Below are positions 1 to 10,087 of a stretch of DNA of 64,000 nucleotides, in pieces (position 1 is the first letter of the stretch; every line of letters starts with the position of its first letter). The translations under genes and the position numbers were made by a program. This DNA is from Hypericum androsaemum. Taxonomy: Eukaryota; Streptophyta; Magnoliopsida; Malpighiales; Hypericaceae. The stretch spans positions 1,625,155 to 1,689,154 of the forward strand of contig OZ023189.1 in NCBI GenBank assembly GCA_963995505.1, in the 5' to 3' direction. Below the pieces are notes generated by a model. That model had not been told where the DNA came from and did not search any database. It worked only from the letters and a program-made list of their open reading frames with translations.

Positions 1-2
1 AA

Positions 3-239
3 GAGCAGGCCACCTCGCCTGCAGCAATTCCCACTGCTGGTGCCACCACCCAGGCAGGAGGCGCGGCGCGTGTGCCTCACGAGGATCGCGGCCAGGCAGA
101 CTCCGATGTGAGGTTCGTTATGCTTAGTGCGAGGATCAAGAAGCTTAATTCGCTCTCTTCTATGCTGAACATGCTTGCTCTGATGGCTCTTTCATGGCAC
201 CTTGTCTACCTGGCCCAACGCCTTCATGTCACTTGCTAA
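3..239 (+). CDS. C-terminal end of a TMEM205/DUF4149-like membrane protein (5' end outside window)
   Basis: The frame starting at base 3 stays open for 78 codons to a TAA at 237-239. A low-complexity Ala/Gly/Thr stretch comes first. It is followed by a conserved-looking tail containing DVRFVMLSARIKKLNSLSSM and a hydrophobic stretch, MLALMALSWHLVYL, near the C-terminus. From memory, this tail resembles plant TMEM205-like (DUF4149) proteins, some of which carry a LEA-like N-terminal part. The role in plants is not well defined. The other two forward frames close within the first 130 bases. Only the last exon or part of it is present, so start, length and introns are unknown. The family call is an inference from a short tail. 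Confidence 0.5.
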   Translation, partial: EQATSPAAIPTAGATTQAGGAARVPHEDRGQADSDVRFVMLSARIKKLNSLSSMLNMLALMALSWHLVYLAQRLHVTC

Positions 240-582
240 CTCTTGCTGGGTATGGCGGATCGTTGCCCCGACAACGTCGTATTGGTTTGAGTGATGTGTA
301 TATGCACAGGTTTTTGCTTCTCTGCAGAATTAGCTTTATAAGTACTAGGTCTCCTTTTCCTGCAATATTCTGAAACTGTTGGGAGAAAACGGAGGATTGG
401 ATGATGTTAATATTGTTTTTTGTCAAACGTCCCGCTCTTGGGCCATGGTTTTCTCCACCTCAGCTTTTAGGATTATTTTTTTAAATAGTATCTGTTGCGG
501 GTAAAGAGGTGCCAGTCGTTTTTGCATACGATCTCTACGGAAGATCAGGGTTGTTGATCGAACAAATCCATTTCACAACCTA
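240..582. other. 3' flank of the first gene, no gene seen
   Basis: AT-rich sequence downstream of the TAA at 237-239. No open frame with protein-like composition is visible. It probably holds the 3' UTR and spacer up to the Athila-like LTR remnant. Confidence 0.4.
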
Positions 583-837
583 TGATGAAAAATTGACAAC
601 AATCAACCAAATAGATACCGAGGGTTGGACGAGAAAATTTAAACAATTATGCGAAGCAGGAGGTTGCAAGTAAGTAAACAAAATTGAATACGTAAATAAA
701 AGAATTGTAAATTCAGTGGAGATAAAAGAGCGCGATACATTTATGAGTTAATTACCTATGTCGAGATTATGATTCTTATAAAGTTCTAATTTATGAGTTA
801 ATTACCTATGTCGAGATCATGATTTTTATAAAGTTAT
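583..837. repeat. 5' portion of an Athila-like LTR, split by the copia insertion
   Basis: Several stretches match the complete Athila-like LTR at 13106-14670. Examples are a run resembling CAATTATGCGAAGCAG, then GGAGATAAAAGAGCGCGATA, then CCTATGTCGAGAT followed by TTATAAAGTT. The sequence breaks off at the copia element and resumes at 8279. A 50-bp segment is tandemly duplicated (741-790, then 791-835). The left edge is uncertain. TGATGAAAAATTG at 583 is the best candidate for the TG terminus, but no matching target duplication was found. Confidence 0.6.
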
Positions 838-1584
838 TGTTGTGATCGGAGGGTTCGGTATACTTGATTAGGATCTACGGCAGTCGAGGCAAGTGTTGGA
901 CACTTTCTCCGTAAGACGAGATTGTCCCGTATATTGCAATCGTCCCCAAGATACAACGACTGTTCGGGCGTTTCCAAAAACGTTGCACACGTATCTCGAA
1001 ATTTTTGGGCGAATCCTTATATACCTAGAACTTTCAGACTATTGTAAGTGAAGAACGGGGGGAGAGGAGAAGACAACAATGCTTATGGATGCACTTGCTG
1101 CTGGGATGGATTAAATGGCAAGGGGGCAGGCCTATTTATAGGCAGGAGGAGGCAGGGATGCAGCCACTCCAAAGGGATGCGTCCGTTGGCGTTGGCTGTC
1201 TGAACGGTCGTGTCTCTTCGGAGGCCTTTCTGGATAATCCTTGCTGCCTGTCTGTACGGCCATTTTCGGAAGATGCGCACGTGCGAAGTGCCAAGTGCGC
1301 CACAAAGCGCCCATTGCTACATGCGTCCAATGCGCCATGCGTACACGCACACGCACGTGCTCGTGCTCGTGCTCGTGCTCGGATGGTGCTACGCACCATC
1401 CTCGTCGCGGTCCGAGTTGGCTTTCCTTCCAGGTGGTCAACTTATTTTCTAGTCAACAAGGAGTTTCTCCTTATAAACTAGGAAATGTTGGTGCCACTTT
1501 CCAATGTGGGATTGCACTTTCCATTTCCCTTTTGGGCCTCCCACTTTGGGTCTTTCCACTTTGGGCTCATTCACAAATCCAACA
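838..1584 (-). repeat. Copia 3' LTR (minus orientation)
   Basis: Ends TGTTG...CAACA. It matches 7374-8278 over most of its length but lacks about 130 bp that are present in the right copy at about 7816-7945. It carries a short run of GTGCTC hexamers near 1355-1380. A perfect 9-bp inverted repeat, GGATGGTGC-TAC-GCACCATCC, lies at 1381-1401. Peptides read here (Arg-Ala strings) come from the hexamer and are not genes. Confidence 0.9.
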
Positions 1585-1596
1585 ATCCCCCACATG
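1585..1596 (-). other. Copia polypurine tract
   Basis: On the minus strand, GTGGGGGAT lies directly upstream of the 3' LTR start TGTTGG. This is the expected place for the plus-strand primer of reverse transcription. Confidence 0.7.
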
Positions 1597-2127
1597 AATG
1601 ATGACCAATGCATGCAGACTCTAATCGAAAGTTCTGACCTGTTATTATTGCATCGAGGCAGGTAGCTTGTGGCTTTGAACCTTCTCTAGTAATATGTTAT
1701 CGGATTTACTCGCTGCTCGGTGAACGTGATATCTTGAACCGTCAGCTTTTGGCGTAAACCAAGACAATAACATTTACACAATAATAACCCTAGTATATTT
1801 TGGTTCTCACGTTGTGTCAGTTTCGGCCATGGACCGTATCTTGGATTCATAAGTGTTTTTCCAATTTGAAGCGGCCTCACTTCACACTTACATAGGTGAT
1901 CTCCTATCAGGAGTATCCTGCCATACCCCACCTTTATCAAGGTATAGGAATCATTAAAAGCGTAATGCTTAACCTTACCACACCTCTGCAGGTTAATACC
2001 TGGGCAGCTTCTGAGAATGAGATAGGTTCCAGGTGATTAACTGAACCCTCCATAACTTAGTTGTCTCATTGAACCAAGTTTGTGGGATCTCCACTCATCA
2101 TGGTTGAGTTACCGCTATGGATGTTCT
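1597..2127 (-). other. Copia 3' untranslated internal region
   Basis: Lies between the pol stop and the polypurine tract. No coding features are visible. It is ordinary for a copia element of this type. Confidence 0.6.
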
Positions 2128-3849
2128 TTAGTGTGTGAATTTTAATCCCATTCCCCTTACTGTGTTGTACATTTGATCTCTATTGATTCCTTTCGTAAAA
2201 GGATCAGCTAAGTTGTCCTTGGACTTTACGTAATTAATGGTGATCACCCCACTAGAGATCAACTGTCTAACGGTATTGTGTCTCCGACGGATATGTCGAG
2301 ACTTTCCGTTGTACATTGTACTTTGTGCTCTCCCGATTGCAGACATGCTATCACAATGTATCAATACGGGAGGCACCGGTTTGCTCCAGCACGGAATATC
2401 CTCTAGGAAGTTTCTGAGCCATTCAGCTTCTTCCCCAGCTTTGTCTAGTGCTATAAACTCCGACTCCATGGTGGATCGAGCTATACATGTTTGTTTAGAG
2501 GACTTCCAAGACACAGCTCCTCCTCCTATGGTGAACACGTATCCACTCGTAGATTTGGAGTCCTTAGTGTCTGATATCCAGTTTGCATCACTGTATCCTT
2601 CTAATACAGCTGGATATTTAGCATAATGTATGCCATAGTTTATGGTATGTTTTAAATACCGTAAAACCCTTTCCAGAGCTAGCCAGTGATCCTTCCCTGG
2701 ATTACTTGTGAATCTACTAAACTTACTAACTGAGTACGCAATATCGGGACGTGTGCAGTTTGTTAAATACATCAAGCTCCCGATAATTTGCGCATACTTC
2801 AGTTGAGATACTGGGTCCCCTCGATTCTTGGCTAAGTGTATATTCAAATCTACTGGAGTCTTAACCGGAGGTTTGTCAAAAGCTTCAAATTTCTTGAGCA
2901 TGCTTTCCACGTAGTGGGATTGCGTCAAGATAATTTCGTCAGCTTTCCTAGAGATTTTTATTCCTAGTATGACGTCTGCCAGACCCATATCTTTCATGTC
3001 AAAGTGGTTCTTTAACATGTTCTTAGTTTTCACAATAACCTCTTTATTGCTTCCCATAATTAGTAAGTCATCTACGTAGAGACATACAATTACGTAAGCT
3101 TCAGGTGTGCCCTTAATGTAAACACATTTATCGCACTCATTGATCTTAAATCCATTCGACAGCATTGTTCTGTCAAATTTCTCGTGCCACTGTTTTGGCA
3201 CTTGTTTTAGCCCGTATAGTGACTTGACTAGCCGACACACTTTATGCTCTTGACCGGGAGCCACAAACCCTTCAGGTTGCTCCATGTATATCTCCTCTTC
3301 CAGTTCTCCATTTAGGAAAGCTGTTTTTACGTCCATTTGGTGGATCTCGAGAATATAGAGTGCTGCAACAGCTATGAGTACTCTAATTGATGTGATTCTT
3401 GTGACTGGTGAATACGTGTCAAAGAAATCATGTCCCTCCTTCTGTTTGAACCCCTTAGCTACCAATCGAGCTTTGTATTTATCGATTGATCCATCAGCTT
3501 TGTATTTCCTTTTTAGGATCCACCTGCATCCCAAAGGTTTGTAGCCCGGTGGGAGATCCACGATTTCCCACGTGTGGTTTTGCATAATGGATCCTATCTC
3601 ACTATTGATAGCTTCCTTCCAGAGAGGAGCATCTGGACTGGACAATGCCTCTTGGATTGTCCTGGGTTCATCTTCTAACACATAGGTTAGATAAGTCGGA
3701 CCAAAGGATTTGGTTACCTTCGTCCGTTTACTGCGTCTAGATTCATCATCTTCCTGATTTGACCCTTGCGTAGTCTCGTGAGCCCTTTTCTTTGAACTTC
3801 CTTCCTTTCTTGCGTAGTTGCGTTCCTTGATTCTATGACCATTCCCGCG
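2128..3849 (-). pseudogene. Copia pol: reverse transcriptase and RNase H part
   Basis: Open on the minus strand from the solo-LTR junction to a stop at 2128-2130. The reverse-transcriptase domain (RVT_2 type) shows [20 protein letters not shown], then [17 protein letters not shown], then the catalytic YVDDLL. RNase H follows, with GYSDANW, a SSKQ stretch, MESEFIAL, and a C-terminal [13 protein letters not shown]. The active-site aspartates are in place, but the frame is cut off from integrase by the LTR at 3855-5275. The first codons of the open frame come from the inserted LTR rather than from the element. Function would be reverse transcription in virus-like particles. Here it is a fragment of a dead element. 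Confidence 0.9.
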
Positions 3850-3854
3850 TTTAT

Positions 3855-5275
3855 TGAAAGGAAGGATTTTCACCCCTCTTGCAATAATGAGTAAGTAAGG
3901 GATTGTCGTCCCACAAGGACTAAGCTAGGCCGCAAACTCGACTCTACCACTAGTTTAGGACTATAAGAAATGGAGGTGTCAATTCCAAACACGATATGCT
4001 ACTTGAAATAAAATTACAACTAAACAAGGCTCTAGTTTAAACACTTAAAACAAGAGTGAGCATGTCACCAATGACAACCTAAATAACCAAATGGCTTATG
4101 GGGTTTATTAAAGTCATGATATGGTCCGGATGTTTCGAAGGCAACTAATCAATGCTCTCACGACAAACTAGTCTAAATCGATTCTTAACTAGACTTAGAA
4201 GAACCAACCACGCTCTCGCGACAAATTAGCCATCTAATCTAACTAATTACCAACTATAATCACCATTCTTTGGACAACTAGTCACCTAAGGTGATCTCTC
4301 ATCAATAGGTTTCTACTCAACTAGTTAAATGGTCCGTTAATCCTAACCCCTCTCGGCGATTAACATTAACGAAATTCATCATCAAGGTGATCAAACGAGA
4401 TAAAGCATTAAGCTCATTAACTAGTACACATACCTGGGCATGTTAACCCCCTAAACCATTGGCTAAGTAGGTGCCATCAAGGCACCAAACTCACTAATCA
4501 ACTACTCACACATATTCACCAAATAGCTCAACATATTCATTAAACTATGCAAGCAAAACATGAACAAAAGAGGGAGTAAGAGAAAGCTCAAGATGATCTT
4601 CAAAGCTTCCTCAATATCCTCCTTTCCAAGGTTCACCAAGTTTTCTTTCAAATCTAAGAGTTAGTGGAGAGTTGTTACCAAAATATCTAATGTGTCTCTA
4701 AAGGAAAGCCAAGCAAAGGCTTTTATACAAGATTTTTCCCCCCAAAATGTCTCAGCCACGAAATTACAATTAAAGCCCAAAATGGGCCCAAAACAAGTTT
4801 TCAAATTCGGCCCACTTGTGATGAAATCTTGACAGAATTGGACCACGACATTGAATCCAGCGTTCTCCCCTCTTAGACTCCGAATTTGAAGAATACCATT
4901 AGAGACAAAGTTGTAGCCCCGGATGTCTTCTTTCCAGATCCATCTCACTCGTCTCCATCGGACTTTGGATGAGAAAGTTATCACCATTGGAGTCGCAAGA
5001 GGTCCACCTCGCCCACGTCTTCGAGGTCTCGATTAAGCGTCCTTCCTCCTGGAAAATCAAATCGCATACGATGACCCAAGGTGACTTCACTACCTCCACT
5101 TCACCTCACCAAATCTCCTAGCATGAAGAAAACACAACAAAAATATAAGACTACACTAAAACAAACAATGCACGATAAATGACATTACGATAATGAAGAA
5201 CAAACAAAAGCAATAGAAACAATGGTAAAACTACTCTAAAATAAACACAAAAGATGAGTGTTTTCACACTCATCA
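3855..5275 (-). mobile_element. Solo LTR of an Athila-like gypsy element inserted in copia pol
   Basis: Perfect 5-bp target duplications TTTAT flank it (3850-3854 and 5276-5280). On the minus strand it begins TGATGAGTGTG, like the Athila-like LTRs at 13106 and 18876 (TGATGAGTGTGTAAACGC), and it ends in CA. It shares short blocks with those LTRs, such as GTAAGTAAGG near the plus-strand left end, but is otherwise diverged, so it is a different family of the same lineage. There is no internal region, so it is an LTR left by recombination between the two ends of a full element. Confidence 0.85.
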
Positions 5276-5280
5276 TTTAT

Positions 5281-5742
5281 CTCAGGGTTTTCAGATTTAT
5301 GCACCAAAAATTGATAAGCACTACTTTTTTGCGCATATCCGATGAAGATGCAATCAATGGTCTTGGGTCCTATTCTCACCTGCTTAGGCTTAGGTACTTC
5401 GACCTTTGCTAGGTACCCCCACACTTTAAGGTAACCGTAGGAAGGCTTCCTTCCTTTCCATAGTTCATATGGAGTTTTATCCCTTTTCTTGTGTGGCAAC
5501 TTGTTTAGAATGTGGTTAGCTGAGAGCACAGCTTCCCCCCACATGTTCTGGGGTAAGCCCGAGCTAATCAACATAGCGTTCATCATCTCCTTAAGAGTTC
5601 GATTTTTGCGTTCAGCTACGCCATTCGATTGAGGTGAGTATAGAGCTGTCGTCTGATGAATAATGCCATGTTCTTGACAGATTTCATCAAACGAAGCTAC
5701 ATATTCTCCCCCTCGATCACTTCGAATCATTTTGATTTTCAC
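5281..5742 (-). pseudogene. Copia integrase, catalytic core second half
   Basis: Minus-strand frame with the integrase core motifs SDRGGEY, the TALYSPQSNGVAERKNRTL block with the catalytic Glu, and KTPYELWKGRKPS. It is separated from the first half of integrase by a frameshift near 5742. It is cut at its C-terminal side by the solo LTR, so the last residues of the open frame belong to that LTR. Function would be insertion of cDNA into chromosomes. Confidence 0.9.
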
Positions 5743-6170
5743 GCTGAGTTGATTTTCAACCTCATTCTTATATCTCTTAAAGGCATCAAGAGGTCTTTAC
5801 CCTTTAGGAGATATACGTAACAATATCTCGTGCAATCATAGATAAACGTGATGAAGTATTTTTTCCCGCCTTTAGTTTGCACGTGTTTCATATCGCAAGT
5901 GTCCGTATGAATTAACTCTAAAGGCGTAGTACTTCTTTCCACCGAAAGGAAAGATGCTTTGGTCATTTTAGCCTCCACACATACTTCACATTTATCAGAT
6001 GGATTGAACTCTAAATTCGGTAATAAATTTAAACTTACTAACTTTCTTAGGGAGTTTAAATTTACGTGTCCTAATCTACCATGCCATAAATTAGAACACT
6101 CGACCAAGTAAGAAGAAGCGTTAACTTTATTTTTACCGTTAAAGGTGCGATGTACAGTTATTACATTCAT
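5739..6170 (-). pseudogene. Copia gag-pre-integrase and integrase first half
   Basis: Shows the zinc-binding HHCC region of copia integrase, with LWHGRLGHVN and then CEVCVEAKMTK. The core start follows with HTDTCDMK (first catalytic Asp) and FIYDCTRYCYVYLL. Frameshifts separate it from the upstream protease frame (about 6170) and from the downstream core frame (about 5742). Confidence 0.9.
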
Positions 6171-6877
6171 CTTAAACAGCCCTTTTCTAGATAACCCTTT
6201 CCTATGAATTGACCCGCTTTGGTCAGTACAAACTTATCAGCCTCAAATACAAGCTTAAGACCGGCTTTGCTTAACAGTGAGCCGAAAACTAAGTTCTTGC
6301 GGATGTCTGGGACATTGGACGTTGCGGAGTTTCCCATGAACAGCTTTCGGCCGGTGATCGGGATATAGCTCGAGAACATCTCCTTGTCCGAGCAGATGTG
6401 GCGGGTAGCTCCAGTGTCCACGAACCACTCTCTTGGATTGTCCACCAGGTTGGCTTCAAACACCACGGCTGACAGATCCATTTGAGACAAGTCTTCAGCC
6501 AGGTTAGCCTTTCCTTGGTCGTCCTTTTTCGGCTGGCGACAGTCCTTAGCCATGTGGCCGGGTTTGCTGCAGTTATAGCAGTCGCCCTTGATCTTCTTGT
6601 TCTTTTTCTTCTTGGACTCTTGCTTCTCCTGCTTATCCCCGAACTTCTTCCTCTTCTTGCCACCTTTTCCATCGGCGAGGTGCACGGTGTTCTCAGAGTT
6701 GGCCTTGCCTTGCTTGACTTCGGACTTTCGGTTGTCTTCCTCGATCCTAAGTCTCACTATCAGGTCTTCTAGGCCCATGTCCTTCCTCTTGTGCTTGAGG
6801 TAGCTCTTGAAGTCCTTCCAGAGCGGGGGGAGCTTCTCGATCATCGCAGCTACTTGGAAGGACTCGCTGAGTTGCAT
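6167..6877 (-). pseudogene. Copia gag C-terminal half, zinc knuckle and protease
   Basis: Same frame as the gag N-terminal part at 6887-7357, separated from it by a single TAA at 6887-6889. It carries a lysine-rich linker, a CCHC zinc knuckle ([14 protein letters not shown]) for RNA binding, and the retropepsin active site in [12 protein letters not shown]. The frame closes at 6167, just where the integrase frame opens, which indicates an indel. Confidence 0.9.
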
Positions 6878-6886
6878 CCCTTCGGC

Positions 6887-7357
6887 TTAGATCTCGTGAA
6901 GGATCAGCTGCAACTCCTGCACTTGGTCGATGACCTTCTTGGAGTCCACCATCTTGAAGTCGAGGAATCGTCCGATGATGAATTTCTTCCTCCCGGCATC
7001 CTTCATTTTGTACTTCTTCTCGAGTGAACTCCACAGCTCCTTAGCGGTCTTGGCTACTGCGTAGACGTTGTAGAGCGTGTCGTCTAGTCTATTCATGACG
7101 TAGTTCTGGCACAGGAAGTCGCTGTGACTCCACGCTTTGAGAGCGTTGATCTTCTGTTGATCCGTCTCATTTTCTGCTATCTTCGGTGCTTCCTCTTTCA
7201 GGAACCGAACTAGGTTCAGCATGGTCAGATAGAATGTCATCTTCTGTTGCCACCTCTTAAACTCGGTACCGTTGAACTTGGCCGGCCTTTCGGCGTAGAC
7301 AGTTCCCGGGACCGCTGGCATTGGTACGGTGCTTGACGATGCCATCTTCAAGTACAC
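6887..7357 (-). pseudogene. Copia gag N-terminal part (UBN2-type capsid)
   Basis: Begins near the 5' LTR. The likely start is the internal ATG of MASSSTVPMPAVPG, four codons into the open frame. It contains typical copia gag text: FNGTEFKRWQQKMTFYLTML, LCQNYVMNRLDDTLYNVY, TAKELWSSLEKKYKMKDAG. It stops at a TAA (6887-6889) in a stretch that otherwise reads on into the next gag segment, so this is a nonsense mutation rather than the natural end. Confidence 0.9.
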
Positions 7358-7373
7358 GATCTCGTCTTACGAT

Positions 7374-8034
7374 TATTATGATCGGAGGGTTCAGTGTACT
7401 TGATTAGGATCTACGGTAGTCGAGGCAAGTGTTGGACACTTTTTCCGTAAGACGAGATTGCCCCGTATATTTCAGTGCGGTACGGGCTACGACAATCGTC
7501 CCCAAGATACAACGACTGTTCGGGCATTTCCAAAAATGTTGCACACGTATCTCGAAACTTTCGGGCGAACCCTTATATTCCCAGAACTTTTGGACTATTG
7601 TAAGTGAAGAACGAGGGGAGAAGAGAAGACAACAATGCTTATGGATGCACTTGCTGCTGGGATGGATTAAATGGCAAGGGGGCAGGCCTATTTATAGGCT
7701 GGAGGAGGCAGGGATGCAGCCACTCCGAAGGGATGCATCCGTTGGCGTTGGCTGTCTGAACGGTCGTGTCTCTTCGGAGGCATTTCTGGATAATCCTTGC
7801 TGCCTGTCTGTAGGGCCCTCCGTGTCCCTTCGGAAGTCAGCCTTATCCAGTCTCGTCGCACCCCTTCGTATGTTTGGAAATTTCTGGACTGTTCCAGCCC
7901 TTCGTGCCTCTTCGGTGGCCATGGCTCCTCCAGTTTCTCGCGACGATGCGCACGTGCCAAATGCCAAGTGCGCCACAAAGCGCCCATTGAAACCTGCGTC
8001 TAATGCGCCATGCGCACACGCACACGCACGTGCA

Positions 8035-8097
<63 letters not shown>

Positions 8098-8278
8098 ATG
8101 GTGCTACGCACCATCCTCGTCGCGGTTGGCTTTCCTTCCAGGTGGTCAACTTATTTCCTAGTCAACAAGGATTTTCTTCTTATAAACTAGAAAATATTGG
8201 TGCAACTTTTCAATGTGGGATTGCACTTTCCATTTCCCTTTTGGGCCTCCCACTTTGGGCTCATTCACAAATCCAACA
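7374..8278 (-). repeat. Copia 5' LTR (minus orientation)
   Basis: Right-hand LTR of the copia element, about 160 bp longer than the left one. The extra length comes from a segment at about 7816-7945 and from expansion of a GTGCTC hexamer run (about 8034-8095, roughly ten units). The terminal TG has become TA at 7374-7375. The 9-bp inverted repeat GGATGGTGC-TAC-GCACCATCC recurs at 8096-8116. Confidence 0.9.
7689..7697 (-). promoter_or_regulatory. TATA box of the copia 5' LTR
   Basis: The plus strand reads CCTATTTATAGG at 7687-7698, so the minus strand has TATAAATAG, in the right orientation to drive gag. The same site is kept in the other LTR at 1131-1142. Confidence 0.55.
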
Positions 8279-9494
8279 GTTCTAACTAGTACTGGGATGT
8301 TCTAAAGTTTCTCCCTAATGTTTTTGCTCATTAGAGTAACAAAACTAAACTAGCAATGACCTAGATTTCTAATTAACGCTTTCGTTTATCAATTAGACCT
8401 AGAACTACACTAATTCAATTATGAAAATTTCTCCTAACGGGTTACCTTAGCGATATTAAGACGTCTCATTAATATTTAAAAATATACTAATTGGTTCTTT
8501 CCATTAACTCAAGTGTCTTTCAGTCCACTATCATCAACTCATATTATAATCTAAGTGGCCAATTTAGATTAAGCATTAAACATACTAATTAATAACTAAT
8601 ACCAAAGATATTAGAACCACAATCTAACATAGATAATCAATCACATAGTTAGGAAATCGCACTCACAAGAGAACTACTCGCTAAGCATAATTATAAAACA
8701 CATGATATTAATGAATGACATAATAACGAATAACATAAAAGATAGAAATAGAGAAAGCTTAGTCATTCGATTAAGCCTCGTCAATCTCCTCCAAGTAGCC
8801 AGCCGAAATCGTGTCTTTATTAATAATCAGAGTAGTCTCAAGTCGCACGAATAATTGTCCTTAAAACCTAAGAGACTATGACTTTATATAGACAAGCCAA
8901 CTAACTAGAAAATAGGAAAACTTTGGAGAGTTCACCTAAACTATAAGTCTTGCTAGCCAAGTAATGAGGTAAAAATAATATAATTATGGTCCTATGGCCA
9001 AAATAGGGGGCCAAAAGTCGAATATAACTGAAACGGGCCAAAAATCTTACTAAAAAGAAAGTCTGGAAAATCTACCATCGGAGACCTGGCGCCTGCCAGG
9101 AGAGCTCTCGAAAACTGACTTGGTGCCCGCCAGGTCTTGGTCAGCCTTGTCGCTTCTTCATATCTTTTGGCCCTCTTTCGCTCTGAATTTGGCCTCGACT
9201 ATAAAAGACAAAATGTAAATCTCTTTTCAAGCTTTCCAACGATATCTTATTTGTTGTAATCCGATGCTCGGAAAAAAAGTTATGGCTCTTGCAACTCTCA
9301 AAATCACCCTTTCAACGGCCTCCAATGAGTTTCACTTCCTATCACAAAACACGACAAAGGATAAAAGTCCACTCCATGACAAAAATACATGAAAATGACA
9401 TGAGATTCAACACAACTAGATGAAAACAACCAAAAAATACGACTAAACACAAGCGAAACACATAACGAATAAGTGAACGTTTACACACTCATCA
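8279..9494. repeat. 3' portion of the Athila-like LTR split by copia
   Basis: Continues the homology that breaks off at 837. Blocks such as TTCTAACTAGTAC, ATTAAGCATTAA, CGCACTCAC followed by GAGAACTACTCGCTAAGCAT, and AGAAAGCTTAGTC match the LTRs at 13106 and 18876 in the same order. It ends with TTTACACACTCATCA at 9494, the same terminus as those LTRs. It is clearly older (many substitutions). It may be a solo LTR or the end of a lost element. Confidence 0.75.
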
Positions 9495-9884
9495 GAATAC
9501 AAACTTTTTGCAATTCTAGTGAGTTCACCAACTCCTTGGCCGTCATATAAGCTGCATAGTGCTTCTTTAAAGGGTCAAGGGACTGACAAAATGGGGAGAG
9601 TGCAAAACGCAGAATCTATTTTTCTTTGATAAGATCCAATCTGAGATGTAAAACCGAAAAAGTTTTTCCTCTTGTTTCCCATACGATTAGAAGATACATT
9701 GTCATTCGTAGATTTTTACTAGAACTACTTCAAACGACGAAAACTAGACTCAAAAGATCTTTAATTCCATAGGTCATACGCCTCATTTGAACAATGTTTG
9801 TTGCTACAACAACTCATTTAAAACCACCAAAAAAATGCTGTCTTTTCGAGAGTATTCTTCAACATAATCCTTACTTAAACACGA
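9495..9884. other. Degenerate sequence, no intact gene
   Basis: AT-rich. A short minus-strand stretch near 9520-9560 reads AKELVNSLE and faintly recalls copia gag, but it is too short to call. Nothing else is recognised. Confidence 0.3.
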
Positions 9885-10087
9885 TCATCTTCCATCTTTC
9901 ATTCTCATTATCATCTTGCAATTCTCGAACAACGCTATTGGCAATGTATTAATATCTGTCACTTGATCACGACTTGCAACGCGACTCATTCGGACATTAC
10001 CTTCCATCACTTCACGAATGAAATGTAAACAAACATCTATGTGCTTACTCCTCTCATGGTTTACCGGATTCTTTGCCAATTCGAATC
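9885..10087 (-). pseudogene. Copia RNase H C-terminal remnant
   Basis: The minus-strand peptide contains LAKNPVNHERSKHIDV, HFIREV and VASRDQVTDI, then ALFENCKMIM and MKDGR. This is the end of copia RNase H, where NP.NHERSKHIDV and the DQVADI block are diagnostic. Upstream pol is not recognisable, so this is an isolated remnant of a different copia element from the one at 838-8278. Confidence 0.75.

Larger units (their letters stand above)
838..8278 (-). mobile_element. Ty1/copia LTR retrotransposon, degenerate, minus orientation
   Basis: Two LTRs (838-1584 and 7374-8278) flank gag, protease, integrase, reverse transcriptase and RNase H sequence, all on the minus strand. The copia order gag-PR-IN-RT-RH is clear. 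LTR ends are TGTTG...CAACA at the left copy; the right copy begins TATTA, a decayed terminus. The flanks GTTAT (833-837) and GTTCT (8279-8283) are a 4-of-5 target duplication. The insertion split an older Athila-like LTR. A solo LTR at 3855-5275 later split pol. The coding region has a nonsense codon in gag and frameshifts near 6170 and 5742, so it cannot make a full polyprotein. No initiator-Met primer site is visible next to the right LTR. Confidence 0.93.

Noticed and set aside
1089..1597. Overlapping frames on both strands with Arg-Ala or Cys-Ser strings
   Set aside because: They are readings of the GTGCTC hexamer inside a copia LTR and recur in the other LTR (7429-8285). No gene.
7340..7373. 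A primer binding site next to the copia 5' LTR
   Set aside because: The inner flank has no TGGTATCAGAGC-like sequence. The site appears lost, or a different primer was used, so none was annotated.
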